Part shown: piece by piece, positions 1-5,436 of the stretch
Numbering within the stretch: the stretch's first letter is position 1
How the letters are laid out: each line of letters starts with the position of its first letter
Assembly: GCA_900546885.1 (NCBI GenBank)
Contig: UREN01000071.1
Location: 1 to 9,503 of the forward strand
Length of the DNA stretch: 9,503 nt
Reading direction: 5' to 3'
DNA from: an uncultured Oscillospiraceae bacterium
GTDB taxonomy: Bacteria > Bacillota > Clostridia > Oscillospirales > Ruminococcaceae
The notes under the pieces: generated by a model
What the model was told of the DNA's origin: nothing
What the model saw: only the letters and a program-made list of their open reading frames with translations
Databases searched by the model: none
Position numbers and translations under genes: made by a program

Positions 1-33
1 GGGTGGGAAAGTATCAAAAGGTTGGGAATTCTT

Positions 34-74
34 TTTGACACCACTAGTTTACAACATTCCGCTTCATTGTCAAA
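34..74. repeat. Inverted repeat upstream of the Lrp-family gene
   Basis: TTTGACA (34-40) and its exact reverse complement TGTCAAA (68-74) are separated by 27 bases in the AT-rich region before the regulator gene. Lrp/AsnC proteins often regulate their own gene through upstream sites, so this could be an operator. It does not obviously fit a known Lrp consensus, and 7-bp arms at this distance could occur by chance. Confidence 0.25.
46..73 (-). promoter_or_regulatory. Possible divergent promoter pointing off the left edge
   Basis: On the minus strand a perfect -35 box TTGACA (73-68) is followed after 16 bases by TAAACT (51-46), which matches four of six positions of the -10 consensus. It would fire leftward out of the window. 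No start codon with a ribosome-binding site lies between it and position 1, so its target gene is not visible. The -10 box is only moderate. Confidence 0.25.
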
Positions 75-106
75 TGCAGAAAAGCGATTTTTTCTTTCTT
101 TTGTTA

Positions 107-135
107 TTTACACCCGGCTCATTTCATAATATAAT
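107..135 (+). promoter_or_regulatory. Sigma-A type promoter of the Lrp/zinc-ribbon operon
   Basis: TTTACA (107-112, five of six consensus) is followed by exactly 17 bases and a perfect TATAAT (130-135). Transcription should start near 142, which gives a leader of about 98 nt before the regulator start codon at 240. That leader holds a short GGGG-TTT-CCCC hairpin (147-157) and a 12-nt palindrome GCGCCCGGGCGC (186-197). Neither is followed by a convincing U-tract, so I do not call an attenuator. Confidence 0.7.
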
Positions 136-239
136 TAAGGAAGCCCGGGGTTTCCCCTGCCTAAAATTTGAAAAAGCATTTGATGGCGCCCGGGCGCTTT
201 AAAAAATTCGTATTTTGTCTTTCGCGGAGGAACAGTTTC

Positions 240-689
240 ATGGACGAGCTGGATAAAAAAATCGTTCGCTGCCTTTCGGAAAACGCCCGCATGACGGTGA
301 AGGACATTGCCCGGCGCGTGTGCCTGACAAGCCCCGCTGTCTCCGAGCGCATTCGCCGCATGGAAAAGGCCGGCACCATTGCGGGGTACACCGTGCTGCT
401 GGGCAGGCAGAACGGCCCCGGGGCCATTGAGGCGCTGATCAGCGTCTCGGTAGAGCCGAAAGACCGCGACGCCTTTCTTGCCATGGCGCAGCAGCAGCCG
501 CGCGTGGCGCAGTGCTTTCACGTCACCGGCAGCCACAGCTTTCTGGTGAAAGTGAACTGCGAGGGCATTGCGGCGCTGGAAAAACTTATCACCACCTTTC
601 AGCAGCTGGGCCATACGTCCAGCCAGATCATCCTGTCCACCCCGGTGGACAGGCACACACCCCTGGAATATGAGGAGGAACTGCCATGA
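240..689 (+). CDS. Lrp/AsnC family transcriptional regulator
   Basis: This 149-residue protein has the standard size and layout of the Lrp/AsnC (feast/famine) DNA-binding regulators. An N-terminal winged helix-turn-helix covers about residues 4-55, with the recognition helix in the SPAVSERIRRME stretch (31-42). A RAM ligand-binding domain covers about 64-140, with the family signature VTGSHSFLVKV at 95-105 (usually VTGxYDxLLKV). Such proteins form dimers or octamers and sense amino acids or other small molecules; the ligand here cannot be read from sequence. The ATG at 240 is chosen because GGAGGA (226-231) lies 8 nt upstream. The frame is open back to 168 but has no site there. The stop codon overlaps the ATG of the next gene (ATGA), so the two are probably translated together. 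The family call is firm; the regulon is unknown, although autoregulation is common in this family. Confidence 0.92.
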   Translation: MDELDKKIVRCLSENARMTVKDIARRVCLTSPAVSERIRRMEKAGTIAGYTVLLGRQNGPGAIEALISVSVEPKDRDAFLAMAQQQPRVAQCFHVTGSHSFLVKVNCEGIAALEKLITTFQQLGHTSSQIILSTPVDRHTPLEYEEELP

Positions 690-1264
690 TATGCACAGCG
701 TGCGGGCAGGGGCTGCCGCAGGGCGCCCTGTTCTGCCCCTATTGCGGCGCAGCCGCACCCATCCCGGCCCCTGCACAGGGCGGCACAGCGGCCGGGCGGG
801 CTGCAAACGCCCCCTGTGAGGCCGCGCCCCCTGCCGCGCCTGGCGAGGCCACAGGCGCCCCCGCGCCGGAAGAAGCGCCCGCCGGGGCGCCCAAAGCCCC
901 GGCCCCACCTGACGCACCGGGCGCCTGCCCGCCTGCGCACAGCGCCCAGGCGGAAGAAGAAAACGGCCCCGGGCAGGCCGCACAGGCGCAAAACGGCGCC
1001 TGCGAGGGCCCGGCGGACGGCCCGCAGCCCGGCATGCACGTGCGGGATTATTTTTGGTGCCTTGTGCTGTTCTGCATCCCGGTGGCGGGGCTTGTGCCCA
1101 TGGTGGCCTGGGCCTTCAGCGAGCGCGTGTGCGAAGAAAAGCGCCGCCTTTCGCGCGCGGCGCTGTGCCTTGCGGGCATTGTGCTGGCCGCTGTGCTGCT
1201 TGCGCTGGCGCTGGCCGCCGTGTTGCTGAAAATGGGCGCAGTGCCCGTGCAACGCATGGTGTGA
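686..1264 (+). CDS. Zinc-ribbon protein with Ala/Pro-rich linker and two membrane helices
   Basis: The 192-residue product begins with a zinc ribbon of the double-CxxC type: C3, C6, C17 and C20 in CTAC and CPYCG. This resembles the short N-terminal zinc ribbons found on many Firmicutes membrane proteins. A low-complexity linker (about residues 21-115) made largely of Ala, Pro, Gly and Glu follows, then two hydrophobic segments (about 122-144 and 157-182) joined by a charged loop (EEKRR). The C-terminal part resembles small two-helix 'zinc-ribbon domain' membrane proteins of unknown function. The start is fixed by the GAGGAGGA site (672-679) and the ATGA overlap with the regulator gene. The overlap suggests translational coupling and a shared role, perhaps as membrane partner or target of the regulator, but that is inference. 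I cannot name a function. The linker is very GC-rich and probably evolves quickly. Confidence 0.8.
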   Translation: MICTACGQGLPQGALFCPYCGAAAPIPAPAQGGTAAGRAANAPCEAAPPAAPGEATGAPAPEEAPAGAPKAPAPPDAPGACPPAHSAQAEEENGPGQAAQAQNGACEGPADGPQPGMHVRDYFWCLVLFCIPVAGLVPMVAWAFSERVCEEKRRLSRAALCLAGIVLAAVLLALALAAVLLKMGAVPVQRMV

Positions 1265-1288
1265 CGGCGCCAGCCTGCCCACAAAAAG

Positions 1289-1331
1289 AACCGCCCCGGC
1301 GGCCGCAAGGCCGCCGGGGCGGTTTTGATAT
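1289..1331. terminator. Bidirectional rho-independent terminator between convergent units
   Basis: A perfect 16-bp stem (1289-1304 with 1309-1324) closes on a GCAA tetraloop. On the plus strand it is followed by TT and, after GATA, more T residues. On the minus strand it is followed by TTCTTTTTGT (from 1290 downward). It sits 24 nt after the zinc-ribbon stop codon and 34 nt after the cls stop codon, so it most likely ends both convergent transcripts. Confidence 0.85.
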
Positions 1332-1358
1332 TTTTCACAGCAGGAGCTGTGCGGCGCC

Positions 1359-2891
1359 TTACAGCAGCGGCGCAAACAGCCGCAGCACGGCGCTGAACAG
1401 CGCGCCCCAAAAGCCGGTGCGGCAATCTTCCAAATGCACCTCGCGGGAGGCGGCAAACGTCTGCAGCATATCGCGCTTCAGGTCTGCCAGGGCGGGGCAG
1501 CCGTACAGCAGCGTGCCGCACTCGAAGTGCAGGTACAGGCTGCGAAAATCCATATTGATGGTGCCCACCACACCAATGGCGTCGTCGGCAAGGTAGCTTT
1601 TGGCGTGCACAAAGCCGGGCGTATATTCGTAAATGCGCACGCCCGCGCGCAGCAAAGAGGCATAGTACGAGCGCGTCAGCTGAAACACCGTGGGCTTGTC
1701 CGGAATGCCGGGCGTCAGAATGCGCACGTCCACCCCGCGCTTTGCCGCCAGGCAAAGCGCTGTCTGCATTTCATTCGAAATGGCAAGGTAGGGCGTGGCG
1801 ATGTACACATAGTCTTTCGCCTGCGCCAAAATGTCAATATATACGTTCTCGGCCAGGGGCTCTGCATCCAGCGGGGAATCGCCAAAGGGCTGCACAAAGC
1901 CGCCCGTTTCGCCCGGCACCCCGGCGGGCGCATGCAAACCGGGGCGGTAGGGCTCGAAGTCTGTGTCCTCCGGGCGCATGGCGTTCCATGTCTCCAGAAA
2001 CATCAGGGTCAAGTTCCACACCGCATCGTCCCGCAGCATCACGCCCGTGTCCTTCCACACGCCGTGCGGGTGGGTGACATTGATGTATTCGTCCGAAAGG
2101 TTGATGCCGCCAGTGAACGCCGTATGGCCGTCAATCACAAGAATCTTGCGGTGGTCCCGGTTGTTCATCACAAGGCTTACCAGCGGCACAAAGGGGTTGA
2201 AGGCAAGGCAGCGGATGCCCTTTTGCTCCAGCTCGTGCCAGTAGCCGCCGGGCAGCAGGGCCACGCTGCCCAAATCGTCATACATCAGGCGCACCTGCAC
2301 GCCCTCGCGCACCTTGCGCTCCAGCAGGGCAAGAATATTCTGCCACATGCCGGAGTATTGCCGTATGATGAAATATTCCAGAAAAATATAGTGCTGCGCC
2401 TGTTCCATCTCTTCCATCATGGCGGCGTACATCTCTTCCCCTATGGGGTAATACCGCACCTCGGTGTTTTCCCACACAGGGTACCCGCCGCAGGCCGCCA
2501 CATAGTGCGCCGTGGCGCGCTCGCGCGCGGGCAGTTTGCCCAGCACGGCCTCGTCCTGTGTCAAAAGCGGGCGCGTGGCTTTCATGGCGCGGGCAAATTT
2601 TTCGCGCATACGCCGCTCGGGCCGCTTGTTGCCAAACACCACATACAGCAGCCCGCCCAGCAGCGGCACCAGCAAAATGAGGATGATCCACACAATTTTA
2701 TAGGCGGGGTTGTCATCCTTGCGCACAATGTACAGCACAATAAGGATGCTGAGCACTGTGAACACCGCGCTTACCCATGGCGCATAGCTTGCCAGCCTTG
2801 TGAACCAAACCAGCAGCCACGCGGCCTGCAGCAGAATCAGCACCGCCGTAACCGCAATGCGCCCAAACACCTTTTGCGAAAGCTTTTTCAC
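1359..2891 (-). CDS. cls: Cardiolipin synthase (phospholipase D family)
   Basis: This membrane enzyme condenses two phosphatidylglycerol molecules into cardiolipin and glycerol. The 510-residue product has the usual bacterial ClsA-like plan. Hydrophobic N-terminal helices lie at about 11-30, 36-56 and 66-87, followed by two phospholipase D domains. Both HKD motifs are intact: H247-R-K249 with D254 in HRKILVID, followed by GGINLSDEY, and H429-A-K431 with D436 in HAKSYLAD, followed by GTINMDFRS. The start is a GTG at 2891 because GGAGG (2903-2899) lies 7 nt before it. The open frame continues to 3041 but without a better site, and the predicted promoter lies inside that extension. It is transcribed alone, with its own promoter and a shared terminator. 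Cardiolipin synthase is by far the most likely call; another PLD-family transphosphatidylase is possible but less likely given the length and helices. Confidence 0.93.
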   Translation of the reverse strand: MKKLSQKVFGRIAVTAVLILLQAAWLLVWFTRLASYAPWVSAVFTVLSILIVLYIVRKDDNPAYKIVWIILILLVPLLGGLLYVVFGNKRPERRMREKFARAMKATRPLLTQDEAVLGKLPARERATAHYVAACGGYPVWENTEVRYYPIGEEMYAAMMEEMEQAQHYIFLEYFIIRQYSGMWQNILALLERKVREGVQVRLMYDDLGSVALLPGGYWHELEQKGIRCLAFNPFVPLVSLVMNNRDHRKILVIDGHTAFTGGINLSDEYINVTHPHGVWKDTGVMLRDDAVWNLTLMFLETWNAMRPEDTDFEPYRPGLHAPAGVPGETGGFVQPFGDSPLDAEPLAENVYIDILAQAKDYVYIATPYLAISNEMQTALCLAAKRGVDVRILTPGIPDKPTVFQLTRSYYASLLRAGVRIYEYTPGFVHAKSYLADDAIGVVGTINMDFRSLYLHFECGTLLYGCPALADLKRDMLQTFAASREVHLEDCRTGFWGALFSAVLRLFAPLL

Positions 2892-2949
2892 CCCGGCCCC
2901 TCCCCGTGTGCTTTGTCCCGGCCGCAGCCGTGGCTTTTCGTTCCTACTG

Positions 2950-2978
2950 ATACTATCATGTCTGCGTAAAAAGTGCAA
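2950..2978 (-). promoter_or_regulatory. Promoter of cls
   Basis: On the minus strand TTGCAC (2978-2973) and TAGTAT (2955-2950) are separated by exactly 17 bases, matching five and four consensus positions. It sits in a short AT-rich patch inside GC-rich surroundings and would start transcription near 2943, about 52 nt before the GTG start. The rest of the gap to bioY (2979-3107) is GC-rich and shows nothing else I can support. Confidence 0.6.
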
Positions 2979-3100
2979 ATACCGGGCGCGGCAAAGGTGC
3001 GTTTGGCCGCCGCACACCCGCCGGGCACTTCGGGGCCGCACAGCGCCCGCCCCTTGCCCCGGCGCGGGCGCAACCCCTGCGGCAGGCCGGGCGGCAACAC

Positions 3101-3142
3101 AAGAAAGCAGGCCCTCTGCGGCACTGTGCCGCAGGGGGCCTG
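3101..3142 (-). terminator. Terminator of birA-bioY
   Basis: A long stem pairs 3108-3123 with 3127-3142 through sixteen pairs, including one G-T wobble, around a CTG loop. On the minus strand it is followed by CTTTCTTG (3107-3100), an imperfect T-tract. It lies 34 nt after the bioY stop codon and before the cls promoter, so it most likely ends the birA-bioY transcript. Confidence 0.65.
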
Positions 3143-3176
3143 TGTCTGCATTTTTGCCCGCAGGGCCGGGCCGCCG

Positions 3177-3710
3177 TCAGCGCGCGGCACCGCGCGAAAG
3201 CCGCTTTGCCACGGCCGTGCCCACGGCAAGGGCACACGCGCCCTTGCAGATATCCGGCACAACAAACGGCCACACGCAGAAAGCCAGGCTGGGCCCCAGC
3301 CCCGTGCCTGTCATGCCCATAAACCACGCCGTGCCCAGCGCATAGCACAGCACAAGGCCCAGCGCCATGCCCGCGGCCGTCAGCCACAGGCGGCCAAAGC
3401 GCCGCGCCATGGCCGTGCACCAGGCAATGCACACATAGCCCAGCACATAGCCGCCCGTTTTGCCCGCCAGCACAGCGGGCCCGCCCACAAAGCCGGCAAA
3501 CACCGGGATGCCAATAAGGCCCAGCGCCATATATACGCCCATGGCGCATGCGGCCCACGCCGGGCGCAGCAGCATGCCCGCCAGAAAGGCGCCCAGCACC
3601 GCCAAATTGAACGGCACGGGGCCAATGGGCAGCTGCACCTGCGCCAGCACCGCCGTCAGGGCTGCCAGCAGCGCCGCGCGCAAAGCCTGGCCCAGTTCCA
3701 TTTTTTTCAT
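3177..3710 (-). CDS. bioY: Biotin ECF transporter S component BioY
   Basis: BioY is the membrane protein that binds biotin for uptake, usually working with the shared EcfA/EcfA'/EcfT energising module encoded elsewhere. The 177-residue product is almost entirely hydrophobic, with about six membrane segments, and carries the BioY family motifs. These are GPVPFNL (30-36), GLIGIPVF (64-71), the loop GGPAVLAGKTGGYVLGY (76-92, usually GPTGGY), and PDICKG near 152-157. The start at 3710 overlaps the birA stop codon (ATGA) with a GGGGGAG site 5 nt upstream; a second ATG three codons later is possible. No ATPase or EcfT gene is present in the window. The coupling to birA ties transport to biotin sensing. 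The family call is firm from motifs and context. Confidence 0.92.
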   Translation of the reverse strand: MKKMELGQALRAALLAALTAVLAQVQLPIGPVPFNLAVLGAFLAGMLLRPAWAACAMGVYMALGLIGIPVFAGFVGGPAVLAGKTGGYVLGYVCIAWCTAMARRFGRLWLTAAGMALGLVLCYALGTAWFMGMTGTGLGPSLAFCVWPFVVPDICKGACALAVGTAVAKRLSRGAAR

Positions 3711-4696
3711 ACGGTCTCCCCCTCTTCCTTCTGCTGCATGCGCAGGCTCACCTCACCAAACGACACCTCGCGCTCGCCCTCGGCTGTGCGCACCACAAGG
3801 TGCCCCGCCTGCGTAATGCGCACGGCATGCGCGGGCGTGGTGTGCCCTGCCTGCATCAAAAGCACATCATGCCCGGGCACAAAATTGTGTGCAATATACT
3901 CCTGCATAAAGGGCGCCTGCGGCAGGGCCCCGGCCAGGGCCAGCAGCTCGTCTGCCACCGCGGCGGCAAGGGCACAGCGCGGCACCGGCTGCCCGGGCTC
4001 ATACAGGGCGCCCACAATGTCGTCCAGCCCGGCCCCCCAGCCCCCTTCGGGGCGCACAAGGTCGATGCCAATGCCCACCACCATATAGTCCAGCCCGCCA
4101 GATTCCACATCCGTCACGGCCTCTGTTAAAATGCCGCAGCACTTTTTGCCCTGCCAGAACAGGTCGTTCACCCACTTGATGGCAAGCTCTTTGCCGCACA
4201 CGGCCTTCACCGCGCGCCGCACCGCCACCGCGGCGGCACAGGTGGCAAGGGCGGCGTCCTGCATGGGCAGGCCCGTTTTTACAATCACCGAAAGGTACAG
4301 CCCGGCGCCCTCGGGCGAGGCAAAGCTGCGCCCGCGCCGCCCGCGCCCGGCCGTCTGCATGCCGGCAGCCACCAGCGTGCCGTGGCCGGCCCCACCGGCA
4401 GCCAGGCGTTTGGCATAGAGGTTGGTGGAATCGACACAGGCCAGCACATGCGTCTCGCCCGCGCTGCGGCGAAACGCCTGCACGCCCTCCCGGCAAAGCA
4501 CTTCGCCGCCTGCCCCGGCCAGCACATAGCCGCGCCCCGCTTCGCTGTGCACGGCGTGGCCCTGCTTTTGCAGTTCTTTCACAGCCTTCCACACCGCCGC
4601 GCGGGAAACGCCCAGGCCGTCCGCCAGCTGCTGGCCGGACACCGGCGCCCCCTGTGCCGCCAGCAGGGCTGTTAAAACGCGCTCTTTCACCGCCAT
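3707..4696 (-). CDS. birA: Bifunctional biotin protein ligase / biotin operon repressor BirA
   Basis: BirA activates biotin with ATP to biotinyl-5'-AMP and transfers it to a lysine of carboxylase carrier domains; forms with a DNA-binding domain also repress biotin genes. The 329-residue product has a winged helix-turn-helix at about residues 3-60 (VSGQQLADGLGVSRAAVWKA, 19-38). The catalytic domain shows the biotin/ATP loop GRGRRGRSFASP (117-128), GLYLSV (132-137) and KWVNDLF (174-180, usually KWPND), then a small C-terminal domain (about 280-329). It is therefore a class II, regulatory type ligase. The ATG at 4696 follows GAGGGGG with about 8 nt spacing. The gene overlaps bioY by four bases. 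A BirA-type operator covers its promoter, which indicates autoregulation by biotinyl-AMP-bound BirA. Confidence 0.94.
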   Translation of the reverse strand: MAVKERVLTALLAAQGAPVSGQQLADGLGVSRAAVWKAVKELQKQGHAVHSEAGRGYVLAGAGGEVLCREGVQAFRRSAGETHVLACVDSTNLYAKRLAAGGAGHGTLVAAGMQTAGRGRRGRSFASPEGAGLYLSVIVKTGLPMQDAALATCAAAVAVRRAVKAVCGKELAIKWVNDLFWQGKKCCGILTEAVTDVESGGLDYMVVGIGIDLVRPEGGWGAGLDDIVGALYEPGQPVPRCALAAAVADELLALAGALPQAPFMQEYIAHNFVPGHDVLLMQAGHTTPAHAVRITQAGHLVVRTAEGEREVSFGEVSLRMQQKEEGETV

Positions 4697-4765
4697 GTCT
4701 CTGCCCCCTCATGCTTTTGGTGCGCCGGGCCCGTGCCCGGCTGTGCACGCATTTGCAGCAGCATC

Positions 4766-4794
4766 AGTTTACCACAGGCCGCGGCGCATGTAAA
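4766..4794 (-). promoter_or_regulatory. Promoter of birA-bioY
   Basis: On the minus strand TTTACA (4794-4789, five of six) and TAAACT (4771-4766, four of six) are spaced by exactly 17 bases. The start point would be near 4759, giving a leader of about 63 nt to birA. The -35 box lies inside one arm of the predicted BirA operator, so bound BirA would block RNA polymerase. Confidence 0.6.
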
Positions 4795-4819
4795 CCTGTT
4801 TTTAAAATAAAGTTTACAA
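4788..4819. promoter_or_regulatory. BirA operator (biotin-responsive)
   Basis: The plus strand reads ATGTAAACC (4788-4796), 14 bases of AT-rich spacer, then AGTTTACAA (4811-4819). The known BirA operator, as in the E. coli bio locus, has half-sites TTGTAAACC and GGTTTACAA separated by roughly 14-16 bases. Each half here matches eight of nine positions. It lies directly upstream of a birA gene that encodes a DNA-binding domain, and it overlaps the -35 box of the promoter. Confidence 0.85.
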
Positions 4820-4826
4820 GCGCCGC

Positions 4827-4858
4827 AAAAAAGCGGCGGGCTGCGTTCAGCCCGCCGC
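4827..4858 (-). terminator. Terminator overlapping the stop codon of the InlB-repeat gene
   Basis: A perfect 11-bp GC stem (4833-4843 with 4848-4858) and a CGTT loop are followed on the minus strand by TTTTTT (4832-4827). The right arm lies inside the last codons and the stop codon (4849-4847) of the upstream gene, so the hairpin is partly coding. Its T-tract ends only 7 bases before the BirA operator. Confidence 0.85.
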
Positions 4859-5293
4859 GCCGCTTTCGCTTTGTGCGGCCCCCGCCGCATCTTTTTCCGC
4901 CCACTTGGCCACCAGGTACATATCGCCCGTGACGGTGTCGGTGTCAAAATTCCAGGCCAGTTTGTATTCATCATCCCAATACCAGCCCTCAAAGGTATAG
5001 CCCTCTTTGACAGGGTCTTCCGGCCGCTGTACCAAATCGCCGTACATCAGCTTTTGGCTGGCCACCTGAGAGCCGCCGTCCGTACGGAATTCCACGGTAA
5101 AGCCCCTGTCCTGCATCATCAAAAAGCCAACCACCACCAGCGCGGCAATGCCCAGCAGAATGACGGTATCCAGCACCCGCAGCGAGAGCTTTTTGTTTCC
5201 ATAGATGCTCTTCAGCCAGCCAACACCCACGCGCCCGGGCTGGCCGCCCTCGCCGTCCTTTTCCGGGCCCGGCTGCCCCTGTGTTTGCGCCAT
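4847..5293 (-). CDS. Membrane-anchored protein with one InlB B-repeat/Flg_new domain
   Basis: The 148-residue product has a polar Gly/Gln-rich N-terminus (about 1-38), one membrane helix (about 40-60, VILLGIAALVVVGFLMM), then a single repeat of the Listeria-Bacteroides/InlB B type (about 65-131). The repeat is seen from FRTDGGS, PEDPVKEGYTFEGWYWD and YLVAKW. A short Ala/Gly/Ser tail follows. There is no cleavable signal peptide, and basic residues (K34, K35, R39) precede the helix, so the repeat domain probably faces outside. Such repeats are common in surface proteins and mediate protein-protein contacts; a lone copy on a membrane anchor has no assigned function. The start at 5293 is chosen for AAAGGAG (5312-5306), although the 12-nt spacing is rather long; the frame stays open to 5389 without a better site. 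It is transcribed alone from a strong promoter. Confidence 0.8.
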   Translation of the reverse strand: MAQTQGQPGPEKDGEGGQPGRVGVGWLKSIYGNKKLSLRVLDTVILLGIAALVVVGFLMMQDRGFTVEFRTDGGSQVASQKLMYGDLVQRPEDPVKEGYTFEGWYWDDEYKLAWNFDTDTVTGDMYLVAKWAEKDAAGAAQSESGAAG

Positions 5294-5325
5294 GTTGTTT
5301 TCACGCTCCTTTCCGCACGCTTCCC

Positions 5326-5360
5326 GCCCGGCGCAGGGCCCCGCGCCGGGCGTTTTTTCT
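5326..5360 (+). terminator. Plus-strand terminator-like hairpin in the leader of the InlB-repeat gene
   Basis: A perfect 9-bp stem, GCCCGGCGC (5326-5334) with GCGCCGGGC (5343-5351), and an 8-nt loop are followed on the plus strand by GTTTTTTCT. That is a textbook terminator shape, but no plus-strand gene ends here. On the minus strand the same hairpin starts about 3 nt after the predicted transcription start, so it would sit at the 5' end of the mRNA. It may stop antisense transcription, stabilise the mRNA, or both. Confidence 0.5.
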
Positions 5361-5389
5361 ATTATAAAGCAAAATGCGCCGCCCGCCAA
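5361..5389 (-). promoter_or_regulatory. Promoter of the InlB-repeat gene
   Basis: On the minus strand TTGGCG (5389-5384, four of six) and a perfect TATAAT (5366-5361) are 17 bases apart. Transcription should start near 5354 in an A-tract. The -35 region overlaps the left arm and loop of the mglC terminator, so the two units are packed with no spare sequence. Confidence 0.65.
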
Positions 5390-5410
5390 GGGAAAACCGG
5401 CGGGCGGCGC
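5371..5410 (-). terminator. Terminator of mglBAC
   Basis: A perfect 12-bp GC stem (5376-5387 with 5399-5410) and an 11-nt loop lie 26 nt beyond the mglC stop codon. On the minus strand the 3' side reads ATTTTGCTTTAT, a moderate T-tract. It is the natural end of the mgl transcript. Confidence 0.7.
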
Positions 5411-5436
5411 TGAAACCGCAAAATGGGAAAGCCCGG

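Noticed and set aside
186..197. Attenuator or riboswitch in the regulator leader, based on the palindrome GCGCCCGGGCGC
   Set aside because: The palindrome leaves no room for a loop without losing pairs, only three T residues follow it, and no known riboswitch core is seen.
1434..2969. A 511-residue plus-strand open frame opposite cls
   Set aside because: It is the mirror image of a well-supported gene with two HKD motifs. Its translation is rich in His, Gln and Arg without any domain, as expected for the antisense of a GC-rich gene.
2892..3041. N-terminal extension of cls to an upstream ATG at 3041
   Set aside because: The added 50 residues are polar and unlike the family, the extension contains the predicted promoter, and the GTG at 2891 has an ideal GGAGG site.
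3000..3107. Possible CRISPR array or repeat cluster in the GC-rich gap between cls and bioY
   Set aside because: There are no regularly spaced direct repeats; the similarity comes from GC-rich composition only.
2973..4088. Long plus-strand open frames across the cls-bioY gap, bioY and birA
   Set aside because: The high GC content removes stop codons in all frames. The bioY and birA motifs on the minus strand explain this DNA.
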